From: Actinoplanes auranticolor
GTDB taxonomy: Bacteria; Actinomycetota; Actinomycetes; Mycobacteriales; Micromonosporaceae
DNA length: 64,000 nt
Direction: 5' to 3'
NCBI RefSeq assembly: GCF_018332655.1
Contig: NZ_BOQL01000044.1
Coordinates: 62,001-126,000 of the forward strand
A model generated the notes under the pieces. The model was not told the origin of the DNA and did not search any database. It saw nothing but the letters and a program-made list of their open reading frames with translations. The translations under genes and the position numbers were made by a program. Of the stretch, positions 29,896 to 37,704 are shown one piece after another (the first letter of the stretch is position 1; the number at the start of each line of letters is the position of its first letter).

Positions 29896-30579
29896 TCAGC
29901 CGCGTCCCCGGCTCAGGTGGGCCACCGTCACGGCGAACTCGCTGCCGGGCGGGCAGTGCCCGGCCACCACCGGCACGTCGGCGCCGTTGGCCAGCTCCCG
30001 CAGCGTGGGCAGCATGGCGACGCGCAGGCCGAGGCGCAGGGCCGCGACGGTCAGAGCGCCCGCGCTGCTCAGGGCGCCGGGCATGGTCCGCAGGGCGGCG
30101 CCGTGGGCGGGGTCGCGCAGCCCGAACGCCCACCAGCCGGCGCCGGTGGTGGGACCGAGCACGGCGTCGAACTCGCCCAGCAACTCGGCGGCGTCGGCCA
30201 GCAGGGCGGCGCTGAGCTGGGGCACCTGGGGCGCCACGAGCAGCGCTCCGGTACCGGGCTGATCGGCCCGGGGCGCGAAGGCGTAGGCGAGCGGTCCGAT
30301 CTCGATCGGCCAGCCCGGCATCGCGCGCACGGCCCGCATCGTGTCGGCGGTGGCCGCGGCGGCGATCATCGCGGCCTGCACCGCGGTCCAGGGCCGGTCC
30401 AGCCGGGACGCGGGCCCGCACAGATCGGAGACCACCTGCACGCTGCACTGCCGCAGCACGGGGAGGCGCCGCGGCCGGCACGGATGGACCCGGCCACCGA
30501 CGGGCCGCCGCCCGACCACCGACGTGTCCCGGGTCCGCCGGGACGGCCGGCCGGCATACGGCGCACTAGGTCGAGTCAT
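29896..30579 (-). CDS. Hypothetical protein
   Basis: A possible 227-residue protein with an ATG at 30579. The N-terminal third is arginine- and proline-rich; the remainder is Ala/Leu-rich with alternating hydrophobic stretches (ALLADAAELLGEFDAVLGPTTGAGWW). No domain was recognised. The ribosome site is weak (GGATGGG). It lies between the F420-type oxidoreductase and the divergent LPMO gene. It may be a real gene with a later start. Confidence 0.45.
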   Translation of the reverse strand: MTRPSAPYAGRPSRRTRDTSVVGRRPVGGRVHPCRPRRLPVLRQCSVQVVSDLCGPASRLDRPWTAVQAAMIAAAATADTMRAVRAMPGWPIEIGPLAYAFAPRADQPGTGALLVAPQVPQLSAALLADAAELLGEFDAVLGPTTGAGWWAFGLRDPAHGAALRTMPGALSSAGALTVAALRLGLRVAMLPTLRELANGADVPVVAGHCPPGSEFAVTVAHLSRGRG

Positions 30580-30839
30580 CACCCATCCATTCGACAGCCC
30601 CGGACGGCGGCGGTCGCCGCGCCCATCTGCACAGTGGCGGAGCGGGCCCGCAAGGTTGCCGCGTTCGGCCAACTTTCTTCAGCGAACGGATGCATTGACA
30701 CGTCGCGATCGGTCGGCGACGCTGGGCGCGCACCCCACCGGGCCGGTGGCGGGCGGGAGCCGTGGGCAGCTTTCGCCGTACCCCTGCAAGACCCATGCCC
30801 TTTCCCCGGGCCCCTTTTGTCACGGAGTGCTGAGCCCTC

Positions 30840-31916
30840 ATGTCCTCTTCGCTACGAATCCGCATCCTGATCAGCGGTCTCGTCGGGATCGTCGTGGCCA
30901 CCCTGGCCGCGGTCGTCCTCCCGGCCGGGCCCGCCGCCGCGCACGGCAACGTCACCGGGCCGGCATCGCGCAACTACGGCTGTTACGAACGCTGGGGCAG
31001 CAAGTTCCAGGACCCGGCGATGGCCACCGCCGACCCGATGTGCTGGCAGGCCTGGCAGGCCGACCCGAACACCATGTGGAACTGGAACGGCCTCTTCCGC
31101 GAGGGCGTCGCCGGCAACCACCAGGCCGCCATCCCCGACGGCCAGCTGTGCAGCGGCGGGCGCACCCAGGGCGGCCGCTACAACTCGCTGGACGCCGTGG
31201 GCAACTGGACACCCGCGCCGGTCGGCAACACCTTCAACGTCCGGCTGTTCGACGGGGCCAGCCACGGTGCCGACTACATCCGGGTGTACGTCACCAAGCC
31301 CGGCTTCGACCCGGTCACTACGGCACTGAAGTGGTCCGACCTGGAGCTGGTGAGCCAGATCGGCGACACGCCCGCCGCACGGTGGGACGCGGTCACCGGT
31401 GGCGTGCAGATCGACCTGCCGGTGGCGCTGTCCGGGCGCACCGGGCGGGCCATGGTCTACACCATCTGGCAGGCCAGTCACGCGGACCAGTCCTACTACT
31501 TCTGCAGTGACGTGGCCTTCGGCGGCACGAGCACGCCGCCGGTGACCACCCCGCCGGTCACCCCGCCGGTCAGCACCTCGCCCACGGCGTCGCCCACCAC
31601 CCCGGCCCCGCCGGCGACCGGCGCCTGCTCGGCCACCTACGCCGTGAGCTCGTCGTGGCAGGGCGGTTACCAGGGTGAGGTCAAGGTGACCGCCGGCTCG
31701 GCGGCCGTCAAGGGCTGGACGGTCTCGCTGGCCTATCCCGGTAGCCAGACGATCCAGCAGGGCTGGAATGCCACCGTCGCGGCCAGCGGCAGCACGGTGA
31801 CGGCGACCAATGCCGGTTACAACGGCGCATTGGCGGCGGGCGCGAGTACGACGTTCGGATTCATCGCCTCGGGGGCGAGCGCCGTCCCTGTGGCGACGTG
31901 TAACGCCACAGTCTGA
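30840..31916 (+). CDS. Secreted AA10 lytic polysaccharide monooxygenase with CBM2
   Basis: Copper-dependent oxidative enzyme that cuts crystalline cellulose or chitin. Of 358 residues the first 34 form a signal peptide ending PAAA; cleavage exposes His35 (HGNVTGPASRNYGC), the N-terminal half of the copper histidine brace. The second copper histidine is probably His142 in ASHGADY. YTIWQASHADQSYYFCSDV is characteristic of cellulose-active AA10 enzymes. A PPVT-rich linker leads to a C-terminal CBM2 (CSATYAVSSSWQGG to CNATV). The gap upstream (30580-30839) shows no clear operator. The enzyme complements the hydrolases of the xylan locus. Confidence 0.93.
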   Translation: MSSSLRIRILISGLVGIVVATLAAVVLPAGPAAAHGNVTGPASRNYGCYERWGSKFQDPAMATADPMCWQAWQADPNTMWNWNGLFREGVAGNHQAAIPDGQLCSGGRTQGGRYNSLDAVGNWTPAPVGNTFNVRLFDGASHGADYIRVYVTKPGFDPVTTALKWSDLELVSQIGDTPAARWDAVTGGVQIDLPVALSGRTGRAMVYTIWQASHADQSYYFCSDVAFGGTSTPPVTTPPVTPPVSTSPTASPTTPAPPATGACSATYAVSSSWQGGYQGEVKVTAGSAAVKGWTVSLAYPGSQTIQQGWNATVAASGSTVTATNAGYNGALAAGASTTFGFIASGASAVPVATCNATV

Positions 31917-31967
31917 GCAATTCCTTAAGCGTCTTCCACCCGGCCCGAAGGACAGTTACAGTCATGG

Positions 31968-31983
31968 TTGGGAGCGCTCCCAA
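31968..31983. promoter_or_regulatory. Orphan CebR-type operator
   Basis: TTGGGAGCGCTCCCAA, a perfect 16-nt palindrome whose 14-base core is identical to the site at 11183. It lies 52 bases after the LPMO stop codon and no gene starts within 400 bases downstream on the + strand. Confidence 0.85.
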
Positions 31984-32076
31984 CCACCATCCTCCCGTCC
32001 CCCTGGAGGTGACCCGGCAAGACCATTCACCGGCCCGGCTCCCGCACTGAACATGAACCGTCCGAAAGCGAAATGG

Positions 32077-32111
32077 ACGGGGGATGAGGCGCCCTCCTCA
32101 TCCCCCGTTTC
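32077..32111 (+). terminator. Strong intrinsic terminator
   Basis: ACGGGGGATGAGG (32077-32089) pairs perfectly with 32096-32108 (13 bp, 6-nt loop) and is followed by TTT. It is about 95 bases downstream of the orphan CebR box. Confidence 0.85.
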
Positions 32112-32120
32112 GCGTTGCCG

Positions 32121-32140
32121 CACCAGGGATTTCCCTGGTG
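32121..32140. repeat. Short perfect hairpin
   Basis: CACCAGGGA (32121-32129) pairs with 32132-32140 with a 2-nt loop, ten bases after the preceding terminator. Confidence 0.7.
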
Positions 32141-32141
32141 C

Positions 32142-32205
32142 CGGGCACGCACGACGAAGGCCCGCACCGGCGTTCCCGCCGTCGTGGGCCTTCGTGCGTG
32201 CCGGG
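32142..32205. repeat. Long bulged hairpin
   Basis: The left arm from 32142 (GGCACGCACGA...AGGCCC) pairs with 32186-32205, with a 3-nt bulge in the left arm and a loop of about 20 nt. It may be a second terminator. Confidence 0.6.
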
Positions 32206-32363
32206 GTTCGAATGACGGATCCGCCCGCCCGAGGCCGGCCGTGACCGAATATGGACCGGCCGATATCCGCGCGGCGATACCGTCGTTGTCCGGCCTTATT
32301 GTGCGGTGCCGAGAAGATCTGTCGTCGGCCACTGCTGTCGATGAATGCGGCGACTCAGCGGGC

Positions 32364-32399
32364 AGTGCCCGGCCTCCCGCGATCGGGAGGCCGGGCACT
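32364..32399 (-). terminator. Terminator after the pectate lyase gene
   Basis: A perfect 16-bp stem (AGTGCCCGGCCTCCCG at 32364-32379 with 32384-32399) and a CGAT loop, directly downstream of the pectate lyase stop on the reverse strand. Confidence 0.85.
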
Positions 32400-32406
32400 C
32401 ACCGGA

Positions 32407-33408
32407 TCAGAGCGAGATGCGGCCCGCGCCGGCGTTGCCGGTCACGATGGACTTGACGTTGCCGGCGGCGTCCGCCGTGTAGCCGTACGGGATGGCCTTG
32501 ACGCTGCCGCCGGTCTGGCCGGCGCCCGACGAGACCAGCAGGTTGCCCCGGGCGACCAGCGTGCCCGGCCCGGAGTCGCCCTCACCCAGGTGGAACGGGT
32601 CCGAGACACCCTCGAAGGAGTTGTTCTCGACCAGCACGCCCGCGCCCTCGGTGGAGGCCACGCCGTAGCCGCTGTTGTTGCGGTAGTAGTTGTTGTAGAC
32701 GTGCACCGGGTTGCCGAAACGCACCCGAGGGTGGCGCTGGGTCGACGCGTCGAACCAGTTGTGGTGGTAGGTCACCCGCAGATGGCCGGTGTCCTGCGAG
32801 GCGTTGTCGTCGCTGTGGCCCAGCAGCATCGACTTGTCGTGGTTGTGGACGCGGTTCCAGGACACCGTGACGAAGTCGGAGCCGCGCTTGATGTCCACCG
32901 CGCCGTCCTTGCCGTTGGTGAACGTGTTGTGGTCGACCCAGATGTTGGTGGCCGAGGTCTGCACGTTGATCGCGTCGTCGCCCCAGTCGCGGAACGTGAT
33001 GTTGCGGATGATCACGTTGCGGTCGCCGTTGATGTTGAGGCCGCAGCCGGCGATCGTGGCCCCGGCGTTGCCGATGATGGTCTTGTTGGACCGCACCCGC
33101 AGCATGCCGGAGCAGGAGATCGTCCCGGAGACGCGGATGACCGCCGCCGCGCTGGAGCCCAGCGCCGTGGTCAGCGCCGAGGCGCTGGTCACCGTGGTGG
33201 TCGCGGCGCTGCCGCCGCCGGTGGTCCCGCCGTTCTGGGTGGCCCAGCCGACCAGGTCGGTGATGGCGGCCAGCGTGCTCGGCGGGGCGGCGGCCGTATT
33301 CTCCGCGGCGGAGGCGGCGCCGGTCATGGTGACACCGGCGGTGACGAGGGCGAGAGCGGCTGCGCCGGCGGTGGAGCCCAGCACGACCTGGCGCACGTTT
33401 CTGCGCAT
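32407..33408 (-). CDS. Secreted PL1 pectate lyase
   Basis: Cleaves polygalacturonate by beta-elimination outside the cell. The 333-residue protein has a signal peptide (to about 40) and the right-handed parallel beta-helix of PL1. Family signatures are WVDHNTFTNGKDGAVDIKRG (Ca-binding aspartates), VTYHHNWFDASTQRHPRVRFG (catalytic Arg region) and HVYNNYYRN. AAGGAG lies six bases before the ATG at 33408. It is a single-gene unit with a strong terminator. It extends the plant cell wall repertoire to pectin. Confidence 0.93.
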   Translation of the reverse strand: MRRNVRQVVLGSTAGAAALALVTAGVTMTGAASAAENTAAAPPSTLAAITDLVGWATQNGGTTGGGSAATTTVTSASALTTALGSSAAAVIRVSGTISCSGMLRVRSNKTIIGNAGATIAGCGLNINGDRNVIIRNITFRDWGDDAINVQTSATNIWVDHNTFTNGKDGAVDIKRGSDFVTVSWNRVHNHDKSMLLGHSDDNASQDTGHLRVTYHHNWFDASTQRHPRVRFGNPVHVYNNYYRNNSGYGVASTEGAGVLVENNSFEGVSDPFHLGEGDSGPGTLVARGNLLVSSGAGQTGGSVKAIPYGYTADAAGNVKSIVTGNAGAGRISL

Positions 33409-33568
33409 GGTTTCTCCTTGACGGTCGGTGAGATGCCGCGCGATGGAACGCGGCCGGGGAGGAACGGATGAGGTGCCGTCCGGAACGGCACCAGCGGTCG
33501 CCGGCCGGATCGCCGGGGGCGTCACGCTGCTGCGGCTGTTACTGGCTCCCGCGCCCGCTTTGCCCGAA

Positions 33569-33580
33569 GCAAGCGCTTAC
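33569..33580. promoter_or_regulatory. LacI-type operator candidate (AAGCGCTT core)
   Basis: GCAAGCGCTTAC contains the palindrome AAGCGCTT with the central CG typical of LacI/GalR operators. It lies 161 bases upstream of the pectate lyase start and differs from the CebR and BxlR-like boxes. Confidence 0.45.
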
Positions 33581-33625
33581 CCGTACCAGAACAACACAGA
33601 CGGCTGTCAATGTGAAGGGATAGGT

Positions 33626-33644
33626 GTTTGCAGGTTGTTTGCAG
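33626..33644. repeat. Phased direct repeat GTTTGCAG
   Basis: Two copies of GTTTGCAG start at 33626 and 33637, exactly 11 bases apart, so they lie on one face of the helix. They are in an AT-richer stretch upstream of the pectate lyase gene and could be activator sites. Confidence 0.5.
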
Positions 33645-33736
33645 ACATTGCCAATGACATCCGTCGATGCCGTTGGGCAGTGTGATCGGTAACAAGTGCG
33701 GCGTCAAGGTGTCCCGGTGGCTTCCGGAAGATGAGG

Positions 33737-34633
33737 TCAGTCCGCCGCCGAGCGGGCGCAGCGGCGCAGCTCCTCGAGCACGCACTCGGCCGGCGGGGTC
33801 GCCTCGACCGACGTCTGGACCACGGCGTGGATCGAGCGGTGCACCGCCGGCGCGGTGACCGGCACCGCGACCAGACCGGCCGGCAGGTTCGCGGCGCCGA
33901 GCCGCGGCAGCACCGTGACGCCGATGCCGGCCTCGACGAAGGCCAGGGCGGTCGGGTAGTCGTGCGCCTCCACCCGGAACGGCGGAGTGAAACCGGCCGA
34001 CCGGCAGGCGTCGATCAGGTTCTCCCGGCACCAGCCGCGGGCGAAGTCGTTGTCGATCCAGCGCTCCCCCGCCAGGCGGGCCAGCTCCACCGCCCCGGCG
34101 CCGGCCAGCGGGTGCCCCGGCGGCACGACGACCACGTACGGGTCGTCCAGCAGGTGGTGCGCGCGGGTGTCCCGGCTGCCCGTGAAGCCCGGCGGCGCCA
34201 CCAGCAGCTGGATGTCGACCCGTTTGGCGGCACCGGCGGCGAAGTCGTCGCGCAGCTCGAGATCGAGCCGGATGTCCGGGAAGCGGCGCAGCAGCGTACG
34301 GGCCACGGCGGGCAGCCAGGCGGCGCCGACCGACGGGAAGTACGCCATGGACAGCGAGCCGGTGCGCCCGTTGCGCAGGTCGGCCACGAACGTCTCGACG
34401 TCGCCGAGCCGGCTCAGCGCGCCGTCGATCTGCTCGGCCAGCGCCAGCCCGACCGAGGTGGGCTCGATCCCCCGGCCGCTACGGGCCAGCAGGACCAGGC
34501 CGGTCTCCCGCTGCAGCGCGGTGACGTGCTGACTCACCGCGGACGGGGTGTAGCCGAGATTCGCCGCGGCGGCGTTGACCGAGCCGCTGGCCACCACGGC
34601 CCGGAAGATGCGCAGTCGATGCGGATCCAGCAT
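33737..34633 (-). CDS. LysR-family transcriptional regulator
   Basis: DNA-binding regulator of 298 residues. The N-terminal winged HTH reads LRIFRAVVASGSVNAAAANL with SAVSQHVTALQRETG; the effector-binding domain (about 90-290) follows. The ATG at 34633 was chosen because it begins MLDPHRLRIFRAV, the usual LysR start. An open frame continues far upstream but lies antisense to the transporter gene. It is divergent from the EamA transporter gene, the classic layout of a LysR protein and its target. Confidence 0.9.
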   Translation of the reverse strand: MLDPHRLRIFRAVVASGSVNAAAANLGYTPSAVSQHVTALQRETGLVLLARSGRGIEPTSVGLALAEQIDGALSRLGDVETFVADLRNGRTGSLSMAYFPSVGAAWLPAVARTLLRRFPDIRLDLELRDDFAAGAAKRVDIQLLVAPPGFTGSRDTRAHHLLDDPYVVVVPPGHPLAGAGAVELARLAGERWIDNDFARGWCRENLIDACRSAGFTPPFRVEAHDYPTALAFVEAGIGVTVLPRLGAANLPAGLVAVPVTAPAVHRSIHAVVQTSVEATPPAECVLEELRRCARSAAD

Positions 34634-34651
34634 GGTGGTCACCGTACAGCA

Positions 34652-34690
34652 GTGCTTAACGGTGCGGTAGGAACCGTTGCTTGTGCTTAA
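34652..34690. promoter_or_regulatory. Candidate LysR binding region
   Basis: Between the divergent LysR and EamA genes, AACGGT (34658-34663) and ACCGTT (34673-34678) form an inverted repeat. The octamer GTGCTTAA occurs twice (34652 and 34683), 31 bases or about three helical turns apart. Confidence 0.5.
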
Positions 34691-34717
34691 TCGGTCCGGT
34701 CGACCAGATTGGGGGTC

Positions 34718-35629
34718 ATGCGCACTCCCGGCCTTCCCCTGCTCGCCACCGCGGTCACGATGATCCTCTGGGCCTCGGCCTTCATCGTGATCCGCTCGGT
34801 CGGCGGACATTACACCCCGGGCGCGATGGCGCTGGGCCGGCTGGCCGCCGGCTCCGCGGCCCTGAGCCTGGTCGCCGCTCTGCGGCCCCGGCGCCTGCCG
34901 CGTGGGCGCCCGCTGCTGCTGGTCATCGCGTACGGGGTGCTGTGGTTCGGCCTGTACGCGGTGGTGCTGAACGCGGCCGAGCACCACCTCGACGCCGGCA
35001 CGACGGCCCTGGTGGTCAACGTCGGCCCGATCCTGATCGCCGTCCTGGCCGGGGTCTACCTCAAGGAGGGCTTCCCCCGGGGCCTGGTGGCCGGCCTGGT
35101 CATCGCCTTCTCCGGCGTCCTCACGATCGCGATCGCCACCTCGACGGGCCGGCACGACGCGATCGGCGTTCTGCTCGCCCTCGGCGCCGCCGCCCTGTAC
35201 GCCGTCGGCGTCCTGCTGCAGAAGCAGGCGCTGCACGATGTGGACCCCTTCACCGCGACCTGGCTCGGCTGCCTGACCGGCACCGCCGCCTGCCTGCCGT
35301 TCACCGCGGACCTGCTCACCCAGCTCGGCGACGCCCCGCGCAGCGCCACACTCGGGGTGGTCTACCTCGGACTGTTCCCCACCGCCATCGCGTTCGCGAC
35401 CTGGGCCTACGCGCTCAAGCGGATGAGCGCGGGCGGCCTGAGCTCGTCGTCCTACCTGGTCCCGGGCATCGCGGTGCTGCTGTCCTGGGCGTTCCTGGGC
35501 GAGGTGCCCGCCCCGCTGGCGTTCCTGGGCGGCGCCCTGTGCCTGGTCGGCGTCGCGGTGACCCGGCTGCCACCGTCGGCACTGTTGCACATTCTTGGCA
35601 ACAAGTCTGGACCGCGGGCCCGTCGGTAA
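34718..35629 (+). CDS. EamA/DMT-family transporter
   Basis: Inner-membrane transporter of 303 residues with ten hydrophobic segments in two EamA repeats (about 8-135 and 145-285); each repeat ends in the usual glycine-rich helices (LVAGLVIAFSGVLTIA and AFLGGALCLVGVAVT). It is typical of exporters of amino acids or other metabolites. The ATG at 34718 has a GGGGG ribosome site. It is divergent from the LysR gene, which probably controls it, and followed after 14 bases by a methyltransferase gene. Substrate unknown. Confidence 0.88.
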   Translation: MRTPGLPLLATAVTMILWASAFIVIRSVGGHYTPGAMALGRLAAGSAALSLVAALRPRRLPRGRPLLLVIAYGVLWFGLYAVVLNAAEHHLDAGTTALVVNVGPILIAVLAGVYLKEGFPRGLVAGLVIAFSGVLTIAIATSTGRHDAIGVLLALGAAALYAVGVLLQKQALHDVDPFTATWLGCLTGTAACLPFTADLLTQLGDAPRSATLGVVYLGLFPTAIAFATWAYALKRMSAGGLSSSSYLVPGIAVLLSWAFLGEVPAPLAFLGGALCLVGVAVTRLPPSALLHILGNKSGPRARR

Positions 35630-35643
35630 GTAGCGTGACGGAC

Positions 35644-36408
35644 ATGACTCATTACCTCGCCGAGGTGGCGGACGCGTGGCAGGAGAGCTGGGACCGGCAG
35701 CAGGAGGCCTATCTGCCGGACCGGGAACACCGGATCACGGCGATGCTCGACGCGGTCGAGGCGGTGACGCCGCACGGCCGGCCCGAGGTCCTCGACCTGG
35801 CCGGCGGCACGGGCACGATCGCCCTGCGCACCCTTGCGCGCTTCCGGCAGGCGCGGGTCACCGTGGTCGATCAGGACCCCGTGCTGCTGGCCCTGGCCGA
35901 GGCATCGCTCGGCGACCGGGCCCGGATCATCGCCGCGGATCTCGGTCAGCCGTCCTGGACCCAGGCCCTGCCGCACCGCGACTACGACGCCGTGCTCACC
36001 GCGACGGCGCTGCACTGGCTCACGCCGGACCGGCTCGCCGTGCTCTACGGCGAGATCCGCCACGTGCTGCGCACCGGTGGCATCGTCGCCAACGCCGACC
36101 ACATGCCCGACGAAGGTCTGCCGGAGCTGACGAAGCAGCTGCTCACCAGGGCGGACAGCCGCCGCGAGACCCGCTACGCGACCGGTGCGGCACTGTCGTG
36201 GCGGGACTGGTGGGCCCGCGTGGCCGCCGATCCACAGCTGGCTCCGCTGCACGCCGAACGGGAGAAGATCTACCCCGCCGCGCACGGCAGTGCGGAGTGG
36301 ACCCCGCCGGCCGGCTGGCACCTGACGGCGCTGCGGACGGCGGGGTTCACCGAGGCCGGACTGCTGTGGCGCGGCGGTGCGGACGCCACGGTCACCGCCG
36401 TGGCATGA
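35644..36408 (+). CDS. Class I SAM-dependent methyltransferase
   Basis: Cytoplasmic methyltransferase of 254 residues. The SAM-binding motif I is VLDLAGGTGTIALR, followed by the acidic end of strand 2 (VTVVDQD) and ALPHRDYDAVLTATALHWL (motif IV region). It begins 14 bases after the EamA gene in the same direction and is probably co-transcribed. Small-molecule methylation is likely; the substrate is unknown. Confidence 0.87.
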   Translation: MTHYLAEVADAWQESWDRQQEAYLPDREHRITAMLDAVEAVTPHGRPEVLDLAGGTGTIALRTLARFRQARVTVVDQDPVLLALAEASLGDRARIIAADLGQPSWTQALPHRDYDAVLTATALHWLTPDRLAVLYGEIRHVLRTGGIVANADHMPDEGLPELTKQLLTRADSRRETRYATGAALSWRDWWARVAADPQLAPLHAEREKIYPAAHGSAEWTPPAGWHLTALRTAGFTEAGLLWRGGADATVTAVA

Positions 36409-36417
36409 CGGGGTGGA

Positions 36418-36675
36418 TCAGCCGCTGCGGCGGTTGCCGTACTGGCGGGGGCTCTGCACCGAGCCGCGGCCGACCGGCTGCTGGCCCTTGCTGAAGACCT
36501 CGCCACCGCCGCCGGAGCCCTTCTTGCCCTTGGCCCGGCGCTCGGCCCGGTTGGCGAACACTTCCACCTCGGGCTCCTGCTCGGCGGACTCGCCGGTGGT
36601 GGCGTTAGCCCGTCCGACCTCCCCGCCGCCACCCTTGGAAGGACTGGAGGCTGCATCGCCTCTCGACTCGGACAT
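36418..36675 (-). CDS. Small hydrophilic protein
   Basis: An 85-residue protein with GGGAG six bases before the ATG at 36675. It is rich in Gly, Glu, Lys and Arg, contains EVFANRAERRAKGKKGSGGG and is predicted to be largely disordered and basic at the centre. Similar small proteins occur widely in actinomycetes, but I do not know a function. It is convergent with the methyltransferase gene. Confidence 0.65.
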   Translation of the reverse strand: MSESRGDAASSPSKGGGGEVGRANATTGESAEQEPEVEVFANRAERRAKGKKGSGGGGEVFSKGQQPVGRGSVQSPRQYGNRRSG

Positions 36676-36806
36676 CGTGACTCCCTGAGCTGACGGCTGC
36701 CGCGTGGATCGTCACCGATCCGGGCGACGCGGCGGCCGGCCGCCCAAACGGTATCGCAGAACCCCGCGGCACCGGCGCCCGATCCACCCCGCCGCGCGGG
36801 ACGTCG

Positions 36807-37595
36807 TCAGGAGGCGCCACCCGAGCGGATGCTCGCGCGGATCCAGCCGGCGATGTTGTCGGTCCGGGCGCTGTTCTCCACCGAGGTGTGCGGGCAGCTC
36901 GGGCCGTTGCTGACCACCGAGACCAGGACCGGCCGCGCCGTGCCGCGCTCCAGGAAGAACGGGGCTCCGGAGTCGTACGGGCACGGCGTGGTGTCGGGCT
37001 GGGGGGCGTACCCCTGGAGACCGGTCACCGAATCGCTCAGCGAGACCACCGTCATCTGCCCGGTCCGCAGCCGGGTCACCGGCGCCGGGCTCGCGCTCGT
37101 GGTGGAACCGTAGCCGGTGACCCGGACCACGGCGCCGACCTGGGGAGCCCGGTGGCCGACGCGCAGCGGCCGCACGTCGCGGACCGGCGTCTCCAGCCGG
37201 GCCAGGGAGACGTCCGCGGTGGGCGACTGGATCACCGCGACGACCTTGACCTCGTGGCCCCCGGTGCCGGTCAGATCCGTGCGGCCCACCGTCGCGGTGG
37301 TGAGGTCGGCGACCGGGTAGTCGACCCGCACATTGTTCGCGTCGCGGAAGCAGTGCCCGGCGGTGATCACCCACTGCGGCGCGATGAGGGCGCCCGAGCA
37401 GGCGCTGTTGCGCCGCCCGCCGCTCGCGGTGGGGATGCCGGTCATGGTCAGCTTCACCGAGAACCGGTACCTGCCGTCCGGCACCGGCTCGCCGTTGGCG
37501 ATCGCCGTTGCGGCGCCGGCGCTGCTCAGCAGCAGGCTCAGCGCGGCCACGGGAGCGAGCAGGGCACCGACAACGATCGATCTCGTCCGTCGCAT
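36807..37595 (-). CDS. Secreted trypsin-like serine protease (S1)
   Basis: Extracellular serine protease of 262 residues with a signal peptide ending near AATA. The mature start IANGEPVPDG resembles the IVGG activation site. The triad is seen as His in WVITAGHC, Asp in SPTADVSLARL and Ser in PYDSGAPFF; the serine motif reads DSGAP in place of DSGGP. Cysteines in SACSG...AGHC, TPCPYDSG and GPSCPH would form the usual disulfides. Single gene; substrate unknown. Confidence 0.88.
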   Translation of the reverse strand: MRRTRSIVVGALLAPVAALSLLLSSAGAATAIANGEPVPDGRYRFSVKLTMTGIPTASGGRRNSACSGALIAPQWVITAGHCFRDANNVRVDYPVADLTTATVGRTDLTGTGGHEVKVVAVIQSPTADVSLARLETPVRDVRPLRVGHRAPQVGAVVRVTGYGSTTSASPAPVTRLRTGQMTVVSLSDSVTGLQGYAPQPDTTPCPYDSGAPFFLERGTARPVLVSVVSNGPSCPHTSVENSARTDNIAGWIRASIRSGGAS

Positions 37596-37667
37596 CCGGC
37601 CAACCTAGCGACCGGCTCGCGCCGCACGGAACCCCTCCGGCGTACGGATCCCCGACAGAGGCCCGTC

Positions 37668-37688
37668 CGCACCGGGCCCGCCGGTGCG
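37668..37688 (-). terminator. Hairpin downstream of VWA paralogue 2
   Basis: CGCACCGG (37668-37675) pairs perfectly with 37681-37688 around a 5-nt loop, just beyond the stop of the reverse-strand VWA gene. No T-run. Confidence 0.55.
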
Positions 37689-37704
37689 TCCGTGCAAAGC
37701 CGGC

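Larger units (their letters stand above)
31917..32406. other. Gene-free region with orphan CebR box and stacked hairpins
   Basis: This 490-base stretch has no convincing gene. It contains a CebR-type palindrome, then GGAGGTGA at about 32003-32010, with no open reading frame of useful length after it, then three hairpins in a row and a fourth belonging to the pectate lyase gene. The order operator, ribosome site, terminator looks like a transcription unit whose gene is missing, or a short regulated RNA. Confidence 0.6.
33409..33736. other. Upstream region of the pectate lyase gene
   Basis: The 328-base gap has no gene. It is AT-richer near 33570-33690 and carries a GCAAGCGCTTAC palindrome-like site and a phased direct repeat (listed separately), so it is probably the control region of the pectate lyase gene. 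No terminator for the LysR gene was found. Confidence 0.6.

Noticed and set aside
31810-32244. 144-codon + strand frame spanning the end of the LPMO gene
   Set aside because: It runs through the CebR box and two hairpins and has no domain or ribosome site.
34634-35590. N-terminal extension of the LysR frame
   Set aside because: Antisense to the EamA transporter; no LysR protein has such an extension.
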